Shown in pieces: positions 24,401 to 33,336 of a stretch of 42,303 nucleotides of DNA. The notes below the pieces were generated by a model. That model worked only from the letters and a program-made list of their open reading frames with translations. It did no database searches and had not been told where the DNA came from. Within the stretch, counting starts at the first letter, position 1. The number at the start of each line of letters is the position of its first letter. The position numbers and the translations under genes are program-made. The stretch is from Gemmatimonadaceae bacterium (GTDB lineage Bacteria > Latescibacterota > UBA2968 > UBA8231): contig JAPOZM010000084.1 of assembly GCA_026706075.1 (NCBI GenBank), positions 1 through 42,303 of the forward strand. Direction: 5' to 3'.

Positions 24401-26936
24401 CCTCAGTAAGGTCTTCCCCGGAGTGGTCCTTTACGAGACGTTGGACATCCTCTTCAACGCGTTGGGCATCCGAGCGATCAAAGATCCCCAGATTGAAGTC
24501 GCGGAGTACCGTAAGGAAGGAGACATACAAGTCCCGCCGCGGGCGAGGCTCTCGGCCGACACTTTCTAGGCGCTTCGCCGCCACAGCCAGAATCTGGCGG
24601 AAGATATCCTGCTCTACTTCCCTCGGAATGTCTCGCGCGAGACGAGCAGCTTTCTGACGACCGTCGGAAAAAAGCAGAACCTTCCTACCACCGTTTGGGA
24701 ATGCGCGTGTCTCAAGCTCCACAGCTGGCTGCGAATCGAGCTGAGTCTTCACAAGGTTGGCGAACGGCGCCTCACCCTTAGTAGCATGATCGGAAATCAG
24801 GGACTGACCATCTCGAATCGTGCGTCCTCCACAGATTGGGCAGGATTGGAATCGGAAGCCAGTCTGGTCGAAGCCTGTCGTCGAGGCCGGCATGAAGACC
24901 CTTCGGAATCCGGCATGGTTAGCGGGTTTCTCCTTCGCCAACCGGCCGGTGTGAACGTCAAGCCAGGCCTCGACACACTCATCGGTGAGATCTTCCCGTA
25001 CTCTGGGTTCGACGAGCAAATCTACCTCGAAGAGCGGCGTATGATGCCCTTCCTTGACCACTCCGCTTGGCTCGTGCCAGAGGAAGTCTCCATCTGGACG
25101 ATCAGTAAATCCCCTCAGAAAGGCGCTGCCGCACTCCCTGTGTGTCAATAGCTCGTAGACCCGGGCTCTCTGTGGACAATGGCAGGTACTGCGGGCCTGG
25201 GTGTACAGCCTGCCCACTAGGGAAGAGGGGGCCAACTCTCGGTTGCGACGCTCACAGCAATTGGGGTTACAACAGGCGAATAGACCAGGTAGGCCCCTAA
25301 ACAGAAGATGGAGCCGTGTCGGCAGCAGAACCCGGCCGTCCGAAGCACGCCTAGCGAAAGTCGCGAGAGCCAAGAGAGTAGAGGTAGCCCTCTTTGAATG
25401 AGGAGATCTGGGAAACAGCAGGTCTTGGAGTTCGGGCAGGGCCATGGCAGTGCCCGAGACTTTACTGATCAGAAGCTCCACTGGGGCAAAGCCAGTGAGC
25501 TGATCGAACAGATACCCCGCAAGGTTCCCCTCTGGGGCCAAAGGTCCCCAGCCTAGGGCCATAGCAAGAGATGACACGGCCGTCCGCGAGCTTGCTTCGT
25601 CGGCGGCATGGCTCTGGAATGCCGCCAAGTCGAAATTGGCTAGCGCCGCAGCTTCGTGTCGGGAACCCGGCCGATTGCCGGTCCGAGACTCGAGGGAGCC
25701 TGTGACCAGCGCGAAGCACCGCCTGGACCCTTCTGCAAGTCCTGTCAAATCATGCGCGAAGCGTAACATCCTCTGTTCGGCAGTGGGCCCCTTGCCAAGA
25801 CTAGCACTGGTTAGTATGCAACGCATACGCTCGCGAGGGATGTCTAGGCGCTGTGCGAGCCTCCGAATTAGGAGTGCTACTTCAGCACCTCCCGCGCCGC
25901 GGTACATATGTGCCTCATCCAACACAAGCAGAAGCTCGTTTCTCTCATTGTCTCGCAGCCAGTTGCGAGTCGCGGAGAAGAGCGGTCGCTCAATGGGTCG
26001 CATCAGCATGTACTCAAGCATCGAGTAGTTGGTGATCAGCAGATCGGGACAAGCTTCCTGCATTTCGTGCCGGGTCATCAATTCCCGATCACCCGGCTGA
26101 GTCTTCAGTCGTTGAGACCAATGGCGATGGACTCTCTGGCCGGTCTTGGTTTGGGTTGCTTGTTCCAAGTCCTTTGCATAGAAGGCTATCAGGTCCTTAC
26201 AGGGCCACTGGCCGATGCGCTGCAACTCCTGACGCTTCACTTCGTCAACCAACAGTCGCTGGTAGTAGTCCTCGAATAGGGGCTCGATGCGTTCGGAATC
26301 ACGGGTCGAGGTTCGGGGTCCAGGATAGGGAGTCCTGCCTGTATAGCTTCCAAAGGTAATCGGACGCCCACGGCCCTCGGAGATAATGCCAGAGGCCTGA
26401 GGTGAGCCGAATAGTCTGCGAATGCGAGACAGCTGATCGTTGACAAGAGCGTTCATTGGATATAGCAGGAGTGCCCGGCATCCTGGCAGGCTTGCTGACG
26501 CAGGGTGCATCGTCGACTCGAGAGCTAGTTGTCCGATTATGGGCATCAAGAAGCACTCGGTCTTCCCCGATCCAGTTCCGGTCGCGACGACCAAGTCGCT
26601 TCTGTCGATGAAGAAATCCTTGAGAGCTTCTGCCTGATGTACCCAAGGGCGCGCGTAGATCCCAACATCGAGGGGCACGAGGCTGGATAGCACCTTGGTA
26701 ACTGGTTGTGGGAGACCGAGATCGACATAGGGCTGACCCAGCCGATAGACTGGGGTCGATTCGACAAAGGGCAATTGCCAGATCGTGCCCGGCTCCTCTA
26801 GGAGTTGTCGGCGCTCACGGATTAGAGCCTCATCGCGGATGTGGTATTGCGCTTCGATGTACGCACGCAGGTTGTTGTTCAGATCGGCAACAATGCTGTG
26901 CACGCTGTAGTCGCGTAGATTGGGTAGATCATTCAC
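21408..26936 (-). CDS. druE: Druantia-type large DEAD/DEAH helicase with DUF1998 (DruE)
   Basis: 1,842-residue superfamily-2 helicase, the hallmark protein of Druantia. Walker A ATGTGSGKT lies at 118-126, motif Ia LLYPMNALVNDQ at 157-168, DEAH at 340-343 in LLVLDEAHMYRG, SAS at 377-379, and motif VI in QQRAGRAGRRG after MEVGVDIGSLVAIGMRNVPP. The long C-terminal half carries several zinc-type cysteine pairs (CPICGG, CGEC with CVHCG, CERC with CPVCAG, CEKCG) and ends in a DUF1998-like block with CPSSCDQSCPSCL. GTG start at 26936 overlaps the druD stop (GTGA). It lies at the end of a five-gene operon with druA-D. Helicase identity is certain; the Druantia label rests on the operon order and the druA family. 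Base composition is far less GC-rich than the flanks. Confidence 0.93.
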   Translation of the reverse strand: MNDLPNLRDYSVHSIVADLNNNLRAYIEAQYHIRDEALIRERRQLLEEPGTIWQLPFVESTPVYRLGQPYVDLGLPQPVTKVLSSLVPLDVGIYARPWVHQAEALKDFFIDRSDLVVATGTGSGKTECFLMPIIGQLALESTMHPASASLPGCRALLLYPMNALVNDQLSRIRRLFGSPQASGIISEGRGRPITFGSYTGRTPYPGPRTSTRDSERIEPLFEDYYQRLLVDEVKRQELQRIGQWPCKDLIAFYAKDLEQATQTKTGQRVHRHWSQRLKTQPGDRELMTRHEMQEACPDLLITNYSMLEYMLMRPIERPLFSATRNWLRDNERNELLLVLDEAHMYRGAGGAEVALLIRRLAQRLDIPRERMRCILTSASLGKGPTAEQRMLRFAHDLTGLAEGSRRCFALVTGSLESRTGNRPGSRHEAAALANFDLAAFQSHAADEASSRTAVSSLAMALGWGPLAPEGNLAGYLFDQLTGFAPVELLISKVSGTAMALPELQDLLFPRSPHSKRATSTLLALATFARRASDGRVLLPTRLHLLFRGLPGLFACCNPNCCERRNRELAPSSLVGRLYTQARSTCHCPQRARVYELLTHRECGSAFLRGFTDRPDGDFLWHEPSGVVKEGHHTPLFEVDLLVEPRVREDLTDECVEAWLDVHTGRLAKEKPANHAGFRRVFMPASTTGFDQTGFRFQSCPICGGRTIRDGQSLISDHATKGEAPFANLVKTQLDSQPAVELETRAFPNGGRKVLLFSDGRQKAARLARDIPREVEQDIFRQILAVAAKRLESVGREPRPRRDLYVSFLTVLRDFNLGIFDRSDAQRVEEDVQRLVKDHSGEDLTEVLEEFEPGELPGRYLSALLSQLCGRYYSLAGATVGFLKPSRRGLRVLSTAASETSLGLSSGDVRSLAIAWIASVTDGFAFDPDLSDSVRAASAGYWRTAWGADGRFARSLRSTLPRLLDIDQPKVSDLEQLYCDALGHRQASGGWFVERDKVALQIDLSHKWWQCGECTNLMATTVRAHCVHCGSPAVTELDPRTSDYVRARKGFWRDPVAQALGRTPRLRSISVEEHTAQLSNRDTGRIHATTEQHEIRFRDLLLSEGDRPIDVLSCTTTMEVGVDIGSLVAIGMRNVPPQRENYQQRAGRAGRRGSSVSTIVTYAQGGPHDSYYFLEPRQIVSGPPRDPEVQVDNPKIARRHVNSYLLQTFFHEYMDQHSILVGGTTSSLSRALGKTVDFFHGTGDRGLDLRSFASWIEVRVTSSDGDLGDRISDWLPESLRTETQSRSEWISDAARHLIAELGRLAALLPVSHGPVVSEGTSSSDEGSGESESLVQEELLEFLFFHGLLPSYAFPTDLASFLVERLEKTKDNRWRVAVLERPQQSIEKALSEYAPGRLIVINKETYRAGGVVADLLPVEPDRAEPLFRTSRTLIHCERCSYVQDLDQDLELEVCPVCAGSLTTHTMILPEVFLPEEGRALREGDREQEITYATVAQFPVPVGPDDLPSLVDAGERLSFAVAADRRLVTINKGPLGEEAHDGFWVCEKCGAAATTAQPRTTHTRPYNIERTYTRPPAPRNCSGDYRNVFLGHIFTTDLLLLRLAVSYPVITQTRHAIALRTLEDALYSVAEGLRLAASRHPQLDLDPSEFGSGFRIVPIAGSLDVHLDIYLYDTLSGGAGYAELAGGHLPEILRDVLALLDECPSSCDQSCPSCLRHFFNQHLRDRLDRSLGAALLRYAMTGKIDLECSVEQQVEDLRQLKRLLELDGFDCTDEIEVNGIRVPLIVERAGRRVAVGVRPGLIDPDVSPHSLGPLDRRSDLSVRVFNSYVLHRNLPDVHQDIRALF

Positions 26937-28084
26937 AGTCCCATCTCCGTAGAAGGTCGGACTTGGCAGTCGATGTTGAGTGATTTCAGTACATTCCTCA
27001 GGAAAGGAGCCAGATCGGAGGGAAACCCGAGGACCGTCCCTGTTCTCTTAAGGGGCTCACGAGTGGCCCAACCGAAGGCTAGCATGCGGCTCTCTGGATC
27101 GGGCAACCTGAAGGGAATCGCCGCGCGGCACACCCCGGAGCCTACTTCGAGGGTGACGGTTCGTCTAATCCCTTTCATTTGGTCAAATCCGAGCATGAGC
27201 CTGACGAGGTGGTCATTCGGCACCAGTGTCATGCGATGGAAGACAGGCCGTCCATGGTCGTTGGAAAGTACCGCGATATAGGTCGGCCTATCGTAGCTCG
27301 CCGATCTTCCTGAAGATGGGCGGCAAAGTCGCAGCCCGTCAGGCAGTAGGCTAAGCTCTCTAATGCGAACCCAATTCTGGTGACGCGGCTTCCCTGGCAG
27401 GGGCTCTGGGGCGTAGACTTCGCAGTCTGCAACGTCGGCATCTGGCATCGGGTTCATAGTCGCGGCTAAGGAACGGAGGACTCTTCGAGTCCAAGCTGCG
27501 AGGCTCTCGGAGGGCGATCCAAGCCAGTCCTGCACGGACTGAGAGTCTTCCTGGATCTTCAATCGGCGCAATGTCGCCCGACTTGGACGCATGAAACGAC
27601 CGCAGCCGCCAGCGGAGAGCCGCGCAGCCAACTCCAACTGCAGCGCCTCAGTCGGCACACCCCCACTTACTAAGAGGGCGTCCATCCCGCTATGGAATGC
27701 CCGGACGAGCCGAACTGGCCCCGGTGCCCAGTACCCAGCCCCTAGCTCAACAAGATCTCCGGTCATGCCAAGTCTCACTAGTACATCAGCGGTGAGCTTG
27801 TCCCCTTCGTGGCTTGTGGCCCCCCTTGAGTCAATAGACCCATGGTCTGCATCCCCCCAGAGGAAGTTGGCACGGCGCCGAACCAGCGATAGGACTGTCC
27901 TTGTATGGACTGATCGCGGAGGACCCCACTCGTCCTGGTAGTGGCAAGGCCCATAGACACAAGCACGGATGTACTCCGCTATGGCGGCCTCCCGGATAGC
28001 TTGGGTCTCCTGGGGACAGTCAAGTATGGAAGCGAGTCGCGACAGGGTCTCACCCGGGGTCAGTAGTTCAATAGGGGCGGGCAT
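26933..28084 (-). CDS. druD: Druantia type I protein DruD
   Basis: 383 residues, no recognisable enzyme motif, no signal or membrane segment. Assigned from position: fourth of five coupled genes, between a coiled-coil protein and the DUF1998 helicase, at the size expected for DruD. ATG at 28084 overlaps the druC stop by one base (TGATG); the TTG one codon earlier is less likely. Residues about 190-340 contain a basic, possibly nucleic-acid-contacting stretch (LPGKPRHQNWVRIRELSLLP). The molecular function of DruD is not known to me. Confidence 0.8.
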   Translation of the reverse strand: MPAPIELLTPGETLSRLASILDCPQETQAIREAAIAEYIRACVYGPCHYQDEWGPPRSVHTRTVLSLVRRRANFLWGDADHGSIDSRGATSHEGDKLTADVLVRLGMTGDLVELGAGYWAPGPVRLVRAFHSGMDALLVSGGVPTEALQLELAARLSAGGCGRFMRPSRATLRRLKIQEDSQSVQDWLGSPSESLAAWTRRVLRSLAATMNPMPDADVADCEVYAPEPLPGKPRHQNWVRIRELSLLPDGLRLCRPSSGRSASYDRPTYIAVLSNDHGRPVFHRMTLVPNDHLVRLMLGFDQMKGIRRTVTLEVGSGVCRAAIPFRLPDPESRMLAFGWATREPLKRTGTVLGFPSDLAPFLRNVLKSLNIDCQVRPSTEMGL

Positions 28085-30096
28085 CAAATGGTTCCGACTT
28101 GCGTGCTGGCGAAGACCCCTGAGCGCAGGAGATTCAGGAGACGCTGGTCTGGGGTGTTGCCATCCAGAATTCCCTGATCGAACTCCTGGTTCACCGCATC
28201 GCAGCTGGTCCCGGCCACGATGCAGAGTGGTGTGAGCCAGCCAAATGCCAGGGACTGCAGCACTGTTGGGGCATCCTCATCCCTCCGCAGGGCAGAGAGC
28301 GTGCGAAAGCCGCCAAGAACTGTTGCTCGCAAGAGGGGATTGGCGAAGGGTACGAATTCGCCTAGCAAACGCAAGGCCTCCTCGGCATCCGTGGAGGAGG
28401 GTTCGCCAATTCTGCACGATGCATCCCACTCTGCCGCTGAAATCGCGCCACACGTCATTTGGCCCGAGGTTTTGGGTCTCGAGCGCCACTCCAGAGCGTC
28501 AGTAAAGAAGACCGGGCCCAAACTGATGTGTGCGACTGACAGGGGGAGGGAAGCGGGCCCCTCAGTCAACGTGGCCAAAATAAGGCTGCATCGTGAGGTC
28601 AGGTCTCCTGACCGCTGCCGGGAGACGACTTCAACCAAACACTCCCCGAAAGTGTCAAGTGCCGATCGATTGACGCCGTCCAATATGAGGCAGGTCGCAC
28701 TCTGGGTCTCGCTGGCTGGCAATGCCTCTACATGGTGGCGGAACTCACTCGGCGAAGAGAGTCCCACCGGGACCGTCAGAATGTGTGTATCCCGCGCGGC
28801 GAGAGCTGTCGCGCAGGCCTCGGCGACACGCTTGCCGTTAAGGCCCGCAAAGTACGGGATTTGGCCCGCCAGGAGTGCCGCCATGCACTCCAGTGCTAGG
28901 GCCTCAGCGGAACTCTTCTTGACGCTCAGGAATTCGAGATTTCTCCTCACAGCTCGAATACACCCACCCACCTCTTCGAGCTGTGCGGGCCCGGGATCAG
29001 TATCTGCCCAGGCGCGCTTCTCTAATGTGATGGTGCGTGTTGAGGATCCAGGCTTGGCTACAGTGGTAGGATCTGTCTCTAGCGAGGATTCCGAAACGGA
29101 CGCCCGATCCACAACTTCTCGACACTCCGTGATGAGTTCGCGTAGCTGTTCGAGCTCCAACCTAAGTGAACTGAGGACGTCGTCGATGTTGTCCATCCGG
29201 TGGGAAAGTGGTTCGATTCGAGCCGGAATGGCGGCAAGGGCGGTCTCCAGCTGCTCTACCGCGCCGATCGACTGCTCTTGAGCGGCGAGGTCTTCAGCCA
29301 TCCTCTTCCCCTGAGCCGTCATCTCGGATCGGAGAACTTCGACCTGGCCTACAGTGCTCGAGGTAGTCTCAGTGGCCTCGGATACTGCCGTCTGCAAAGT
29401 CTCAACATCCTTACGGAGAGCCAACACTTGCTGCCGATACGTCTTGGAGAAGGCACTGAAGTTTCCCGAGAGATCTGCAAGCCCCTCCTGCGCCTCTCGG
29501 ACGCGATCGGGCAGCTCCGAGAGAGTCCTTTCGTGCTCGATCTGGGCACTGGGTTTACAATCTTCGACTATCCTCCGAAGGCCTGATGTCGCAGTGAACG
29601 GACTGAATTCGAGGAATCTCGTGAGTTCCTCGCGTCCGCATCTGTTCGAGTGCGAGAGGTCGCGCAGTCTCCGAAAGAGCTCCGTCGCTAATGGATCATC
29701 CTGATCGGCTTCTGCATCATGCCCTGCAGCAAGGCCATCCGCTTCTGAGTGATTAGCGCGACCGATATACTCCTCAATCTCGTCTCCAGCTCCGAGACGC
29801 TCAGTTCCCCAAATCATCCATACGCGGCCGAGAACATTGAGGTCGCGCTGGACACTGGTTGGATTACGTGCTCTATTGCCAATCAGTCGATTCACGAGGA
29901 GTTGAAATTGGCGTTTGACCCCCGACGGGCTACCGGCTCGAAAGCCCGGCGGATTGGGAAGGGTCTCCACGGACCTCTTTTTGCTCCGGGGCGACACTTC
30001 GTCGAAGAACGCCACAATGTCCCCCTTGTCCATCGCGCGAATCCGATCGACCGCCGATGGAGAGTACTTGAATAGCCCTGTCTCTCGTTGGCTCAT
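28084..30096 (-). CDS. druC: Druantia type I protein DruC (coiled coil)
   Basis: 670 residues, third gene of the operon. The N-terminal part (about 1-190) contains a helical, basic segment (GVKRQFQLLVNRLIGNRARN). A long coiled coil runs from about 195 to 345 (for example VREAQEGLADLSGNFSAFSK, then LRLELEQLRELITECREVV). The C-terminal half has the look of an ATPase-like or sensor fold (SATCLILDGVNRSALDTFGE) but no Walker A was found. ATG at 30096, 18 bases after druB. Identified by order and size; role unproven. Confidence 0.82.
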   Translation of the reverse strand: MSQRETGLFKYSPSAVDRIRAMDKGDIVAFFDEVSPRSKKRSVETLPNPPGFRAGSPSGVKRQFQLLVNRLIGNRARNPTSVQRDLNVLGRVWMIWGTERLGAGDEIEEYIGRANHSEADGLAAGHDAEADQDDPLATELFRRLRDLSHSNRCGREELTRFLEFSPFTATSGLRRIVEDCKPSAQIEHERTLSELPDRVREAQEGLADLSGNFSAFSKTYRQQVLALRKDVETLQTAVSEATETTSSTVGQVEVLRSEMTAQGKRMAEDLAAQEQSIGAVEQLETALAAIPARIEPLSHRMDNIDDVLSSLRLELEQLRELITECREVVDRASVSESSLETDPTTVAKPGSSTRTITLEKRAWADTDPGPAQLEEVGGCIRAVRRNLEFLSVKKSSAEALALECMAALLAGQIPYFAGLNGKRVAEACATALAARDTHILTVPVGLSSPSEFRHHVEALPASETQSATCLILDGVNRSALDTFGECLVEVVSRQRSGDLTSRCSLILATLTEGPASLPLSVAHISLGPVFFTDALEWRSRPKTSGQMTCGAISAAEWDASCRIGEPSSTDAEEALRLLGEFVPFANPLLRATVLGGFRTLSALRRDEDAPTVLQSLAFGWLTPLCIVAGTSCDAVNQEFDQGILDGNTPDQRLLNLLRSGVFASTQVGTI

Positions 30097-30114
30097 GAGA
30101 GCATTTCCCTTTCC

Positions 30115-31791
30115 CTAGAGTACCTCGGTCGAGCCCAGATGGCGCCGGATCGAGGAGCAAATCGAGTGATAGTGCCCTACAAGGGAGGCTGGAGGTGTCA
30201 GTGCCAGGAAGCGGTCTATCAAGTCTTGCTCAGAGTGCTGAGACACACTGGCCTCGGCGGACGGACCACCAGCATAGAGCAATGAAACCTCGCTTTGCAG
30301 CCAGCGCATGCGTGCACGGAGGGAGCGGGGGAGAGGAGCGTTTGTGTCATTCCTCTCCTCAGGAGGAAAGTGGTGATCACCAAATCCGAAGAAACTGACT
30401 CGAACCTCAGCAGCTGTGGATCTGAGCACATCCTGAACCTGATCGAGTTCCTCCCGAGGCAACTTGACTGGGTGCAGCCCCCTTCGAACTCGCCCGTCAG
30501 GCCGGTTGAGCCATGTGCGATTCCACTGCCCTGGTATAGTGCTCCAAGCCAGTTCGCCCTGCAGTGCCTCTGGTAGCGTAATGCGCTCAAGTTGGGCCCG
30601 ACCCAGCCGTACTTCCCGAAGGCATCGCCGTGCGGCAACTGAATGCATCGGCACTCGGAGCGAACCCTGGATCGGTGAATCAAAATCGCACCAGACCATC
30701 GGATCCGGTGGCCGCTCTGTCGTGCGGAGGGAGCCAAACCGAAACGACACCCCATGGGCACCGGAGAGCTCAAGAGTGTCGGGAGTGTCGGTAGAATGGG
30801 TAAGTGCCACTATACTACTAGACACATCGGGAAGCTGTAAGTGGGCGGGTTGACCGCTGACAACGCAGGAGACTGTTCTCTTGCCCAGTCGGCGACAGCC
30901 AACAATGAGATTCCCAAGCGCGGGCACCTCGATACGCCCGTCGTAGCCACATCTGGAGAGAGAGGGGTAGAGGAGGGACCATGTTGACGAGGGGGATTCA
31001 ACATCGACCAAACAAACCTTCTTCAGCCATTCGGACAGAGCCTCATCGCCACTATCTGGCAATAGGCCAAGTGCGCATGACCAGTGGTTGTTGTCAGCAA
31101 GCCTCCGGCGCTCAAAGGACTCGGGAAAGTTGGGATTGTAAGGCGTACGCCAAACAAAGTAATAGGCCCGGCCCCACACGAGGCGATTTACTCTGGGCTT
31201 ATACCTTCTTGGATCACTCGAGAAGAAGGACATCCCCAGCCTATTGAGCCCCGGCTGGCGTTGCGTGATAGCCTCTCGGTAAGCGAAGTGCGTGTCAGGA
31301 CTGCATGAGACGGCCGTGAAGCAGCGGGCATCGGGGTCCGCTGGGTAAGTGATGGATCCTCCCGCAAGTTTGCCCAAAGTAATTTGGCGATTCAACCTTG
31401 AGCCGAGGCCGAAAGTGATACTGCCCCTGCCGTCGGGAGACCTTGGAATGGTGATACAAAGGTTCCATCGAGGTAGACGTTCTCGCATCCTTGGTTGGAG
31501 GGCCTCAACCTCGATAGAAACGCTAGCCGGAGGAATCCTAGGAGGTTCATGTGTTTTCCAATTGCCAGCGTCACCTTGCGGATCGTGGCGTTGGGGCTGG
31601 CCATCTCCGGGGGTGTAGAGTTCACACTCCGGCTTAGCCGTGTCATGTCGGTGCGCGAAATGTGACGCATAGTGCTGTCCCCTACGCAGAAAGACCTCAC
31701 CGTCGCAGACAGGACAGCGATATGCCCGGTTGCGGGAAGCAGCTTCTGCATGGACCGGCTTACCGGTGCTTGAGGCTATCGCGTGCCACAT
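30115..31791 (-). CDS. druB: Druantia type I protein DruB (zinc-ribbon N-terminus)
   Basis: 558 residues. The N-terminus has a treble-clef-like pattern, YRCPVCDGEVFLRRG then HYASHFAHRH and a further Cys in PECELY, like the N-terminal zinc module of CoiA-type competence proteins and other nucleic-acid-handling enzymes. The remainder looks beta-rich, with no motif I can name. ATG at 31791 lies 16 bases inside the end of druA, so the two are coupled. Assigned by order in the druABCDE operon. The CoiA resemblance is my own pattern match and covers only about 45 residues. Confidence 0.82.
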   Translation of the reverse strand: MWHAIASSTGKPVHAEAASRNRAYRCPVCDGEVFLRRGQHYASHFAHRHDTAKPECELYTPGDGQPQRHDPQGDAGNWKTHEPPRIPPASVSIEVEALQPRMRERLPRWNLCITIPRSPDGRGSITFGLGSRLNRQITLGKLAGGSITYPADPDARCFTAVSCSPDTHFAYREAITQRQPGLNRLGMSFFSSDPRRYKPRVNRLVWGRAYYFVWRTPYNPNFPESFERRRLADNNHWSCALGLLPDSGDEALSEWLKKVCLVDVESPSSTWSLLYPSLSRCGYDGRIEVPALGNLIVGCRRLGKRTVSCVVSGQPAHLQLPDVSSSIVALTHSTDTPDTLELSGAHGVSFRFGSLRTTERPPDPMVWCDFDSPIQGSLRVPMHSVAARRCLREVRLGRAQLERITLPEALQGELAWSTIPGQWNRTWLNRPDGRVRRGLHPVKLPREELDQVQDVLRSTAAEVRVSFFGFGDHHFPPEERNDTNAPLPRSLRARMRWLQSEVSLLYAGGPSAEASVSQHSEQDLIDRFLALTPPASLVGHYHSICSSIRRHLGSTEVL

Positions 31792-33044
31792 AGGCTCTCA
31801 ATGTCACTCACAGTGTGTTCCAGTCGGACGACGTTTGGTGCCGATTTCTCCGAGTGGCCGACAGCCTTGGCGTTGATTAGAGCTTCAAAGTCAGCTACTT
31901 CCCAATCGTTGAAACTGGGTTGTCTCTGCGCTCTCGGCACAATCCATCTCTCCTTGGCGAGCTCAGCCACTACATCCACTGTCTTTAGAGTATTGAAGCT
32001 CGGGCGCTTGCGGTCACCGCGGAGAACTTGCTCAGCGTTCGTGGCCAGATGGCAGACAAACACTTCGCGTCGAATTCCATGGCGCAGGAGATCTCCTTTG
32101 AAATCGAGCGCGTCGAGGGCCGCACGTATAGTTCGAAGGCGCCAATTGGGACCGTCTCCGAACGCATGGCCGTCTACGTATGCGTGGCTCATGCCGCGGA
32201 GATACTGTCTCAAGTCGGAGAAGAGATCATCTGGGACGTGAAAGTGGCCCCACCCGCCGGTGTGCCCGATGGAACTGAAGTACGCCTGACCCTTGATCTT
32301 CAACCGGTTGTAAACCGAAGAGCGACCCAATGCCGAAGATGTGGTCACCAGGACTAGTCGAGCTTGCTTTGGGGCCTGGGAGATGATGCCAGTTGTCTGC
32401 CCATACTTGGAGTGGAAGTCGCGCCGGACTTCTTGGGTGCGCACTAGACAAGCAACGAGTTTACCGCATAGGAGAGAGTTGTAAGGTGGAACTGCGCCAA
32501 GGACGTACGCGTCCATGATGTTGACGAGGCGTTGGCGGCGCGCGCTTGAGTTCCATCCGATATGCTCGTCTCGAGCTCTCAGATTGAAGACCGGATCTCC
32601 CAGGGCAATGACGCCAATGAGTTTGTTGTTGTGCTGATCCCAAACGAGATATCGTATGCGCCGGCCAAAGCCTTGGGAGACGGGGATGGACCAAGAAAGG
32701 GTTGCAAGTCGGAACAGGTCTGACTGCCAAGTGTCTGATCTGATAACTTCCAATCTAGGCCGAATCCTGGTTGGTTGGACTTCATGTCCTGATGCAAGGT
32801 GGATCTTTAGTCTTGGAAATCGCTGGGCCGCAAACTCTGCATTCTTCTCCAGGACGTCAGCTCTATGGACAGCATGCGCCCTCCGAATGGAGTTCTTTGT
32901 GGAGGCGGGGGGAAGCAGGTTCCCATCCTCGGACTTTTCGAATCCGAGATCTCGGAGATGTCTACGTAGCCGACGTTTTAGGCTCGATTCTGGGGTAAGT
33001 GCTGGAAGGACTCTTGTTCGCTTTTTCATATCTCCAGGGCTCAT
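31776..33044 (-). CDS. druA: Druantia anti-phage protein DruA (DUF4338)
   Basis: 422 residues, first gene of the operon. The DUF4338 signature is clear: IRYLVWDQHNNKLIGVIALG then DPVFNLRARDEHIGWNSSAR, RQRLVNIMDAYVLGAVPPYN and LLCGKLVACLV. DUF4338 defines DruA of type I Druantia. The N-terminal 60 residues are basic and helical. ATG at 33044 directly follows CGGAGG, with no spacer. A second ATG at 33029 follows GGAG with a 2-base gap (MKKRTRVLPAL); neither spacing is ideal, so the start is uncertain by five codons. The C-terminal tail (SFNDWEVADFEALINAK) may help contact DruB or DNA. Composition is low in GC relative to flanks. Confidence 0.92.
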   Translation of the reverse strand: MSPGDMKKRTRVLPALTPESSLKRRLRRHLRDLGFEKSEDGNLLPPASTKNSIRRAHAVHRADVLEKNAEFAAQRFPRLKIHLASGHEVQPTRIRPRLEVIRSDTWQSDLFRLATLSWSIPVSQGFGRRIRYLVWDQHNNKLIGVIALGDPVFNLRARDEHIGWNSSARRQRLVNIMDAYVLGAVPPYNSLLCGKLVACLVRTQEVRRDFHSKYGQTTGIISQAPKQARLVLVTTSSALGRSSVYNRLKIKGQAYFSSIGHTGGWGHFHVPDDLFSDLRQYLRGMSHAYVDGHAFGDGPNWRLRTIRAALDALDFKGDLLRHGIRREVFVCHLATNAEQVLRGDRKRPSFNTLKTVDVVAELAKERWIVPRAQRQPSFNDWEVADFEALINAKAVGHSEKSAPNVVRLEHTVSDIESLCGTR

Positions 33045-33336
33045 CCTCCGTGAGCACGTCCTAGTTTGGGGGGATGGGTCCAGCCGTGGCTGAGCCTCGC
33101 TGAAGGGTCAAGGCGCATCCGACAAGATGGCGACAGGAGGGATCGCCACTGAGGGCGATAGCGCGCGGTCCTGCGCAAGTTTGACTGCTGATCTTCAGCA
33201 AGAGTGTGGGAATGATAGGTGCGCAGGTGTGCAGGCACAAGCTCAGCGTTGGGGTTGATTTCGGGTGCCACCGGGCGGCACTGGGGGAGATGCTGGGTTT
33301 GGGTGGGTCTCACTCAGGAGCCATCGCAAAAGGCGC
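33045..33336. other. Intergenic edge of the Druantia island
   Basis: 292 bases without a convincing gene. It holds a promoter candidate for druA (33213-33241, minus) and two small inverted repeats: TGCTGA/TCAGCA at 33187-33201 and ATCGCC/GGCGAT at 33142-33159, both within the predicted druA leader. No tRNA, integrase fragment or sequence matching the other island edge (21342-21407) was found by eye. Composition shifts back to GC-rich at about 33340. Confidence 0.6.
33213..33241 (-). promoter_or_regulatory. Promoter candidate for the Druantia operon
   Basis: Minus strand: -35 TTGTGC (33241-33236), 17-base spacer, -10 TATCAT (33218-33213). The -10 matches 5 of 6 consensus bases; the -35 matches 3. 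The transcript would start near 33206 and have an untranslated leader of about 160 bases containing two small hairpins. Confidence 0.35.

Noticed and set aside
21408..33044. DISARM or Dpd (7-deazapurine) system as the identity of the low-GC helicase locus
   Set aside because: The DUF1998 helicase alone would fit several systems, but DUF4338 DruA and the five-gene order and sizes fit type I Druantia; no methyltransferase, PLD nuclease or dpd genes are present.
21342..33336. Attachment-site repeats at the Druantia island edges
   Set aside because: Comparing 21342-21407 with 33045-33336 by eye gave no convincing direct repeat; short similar words only.
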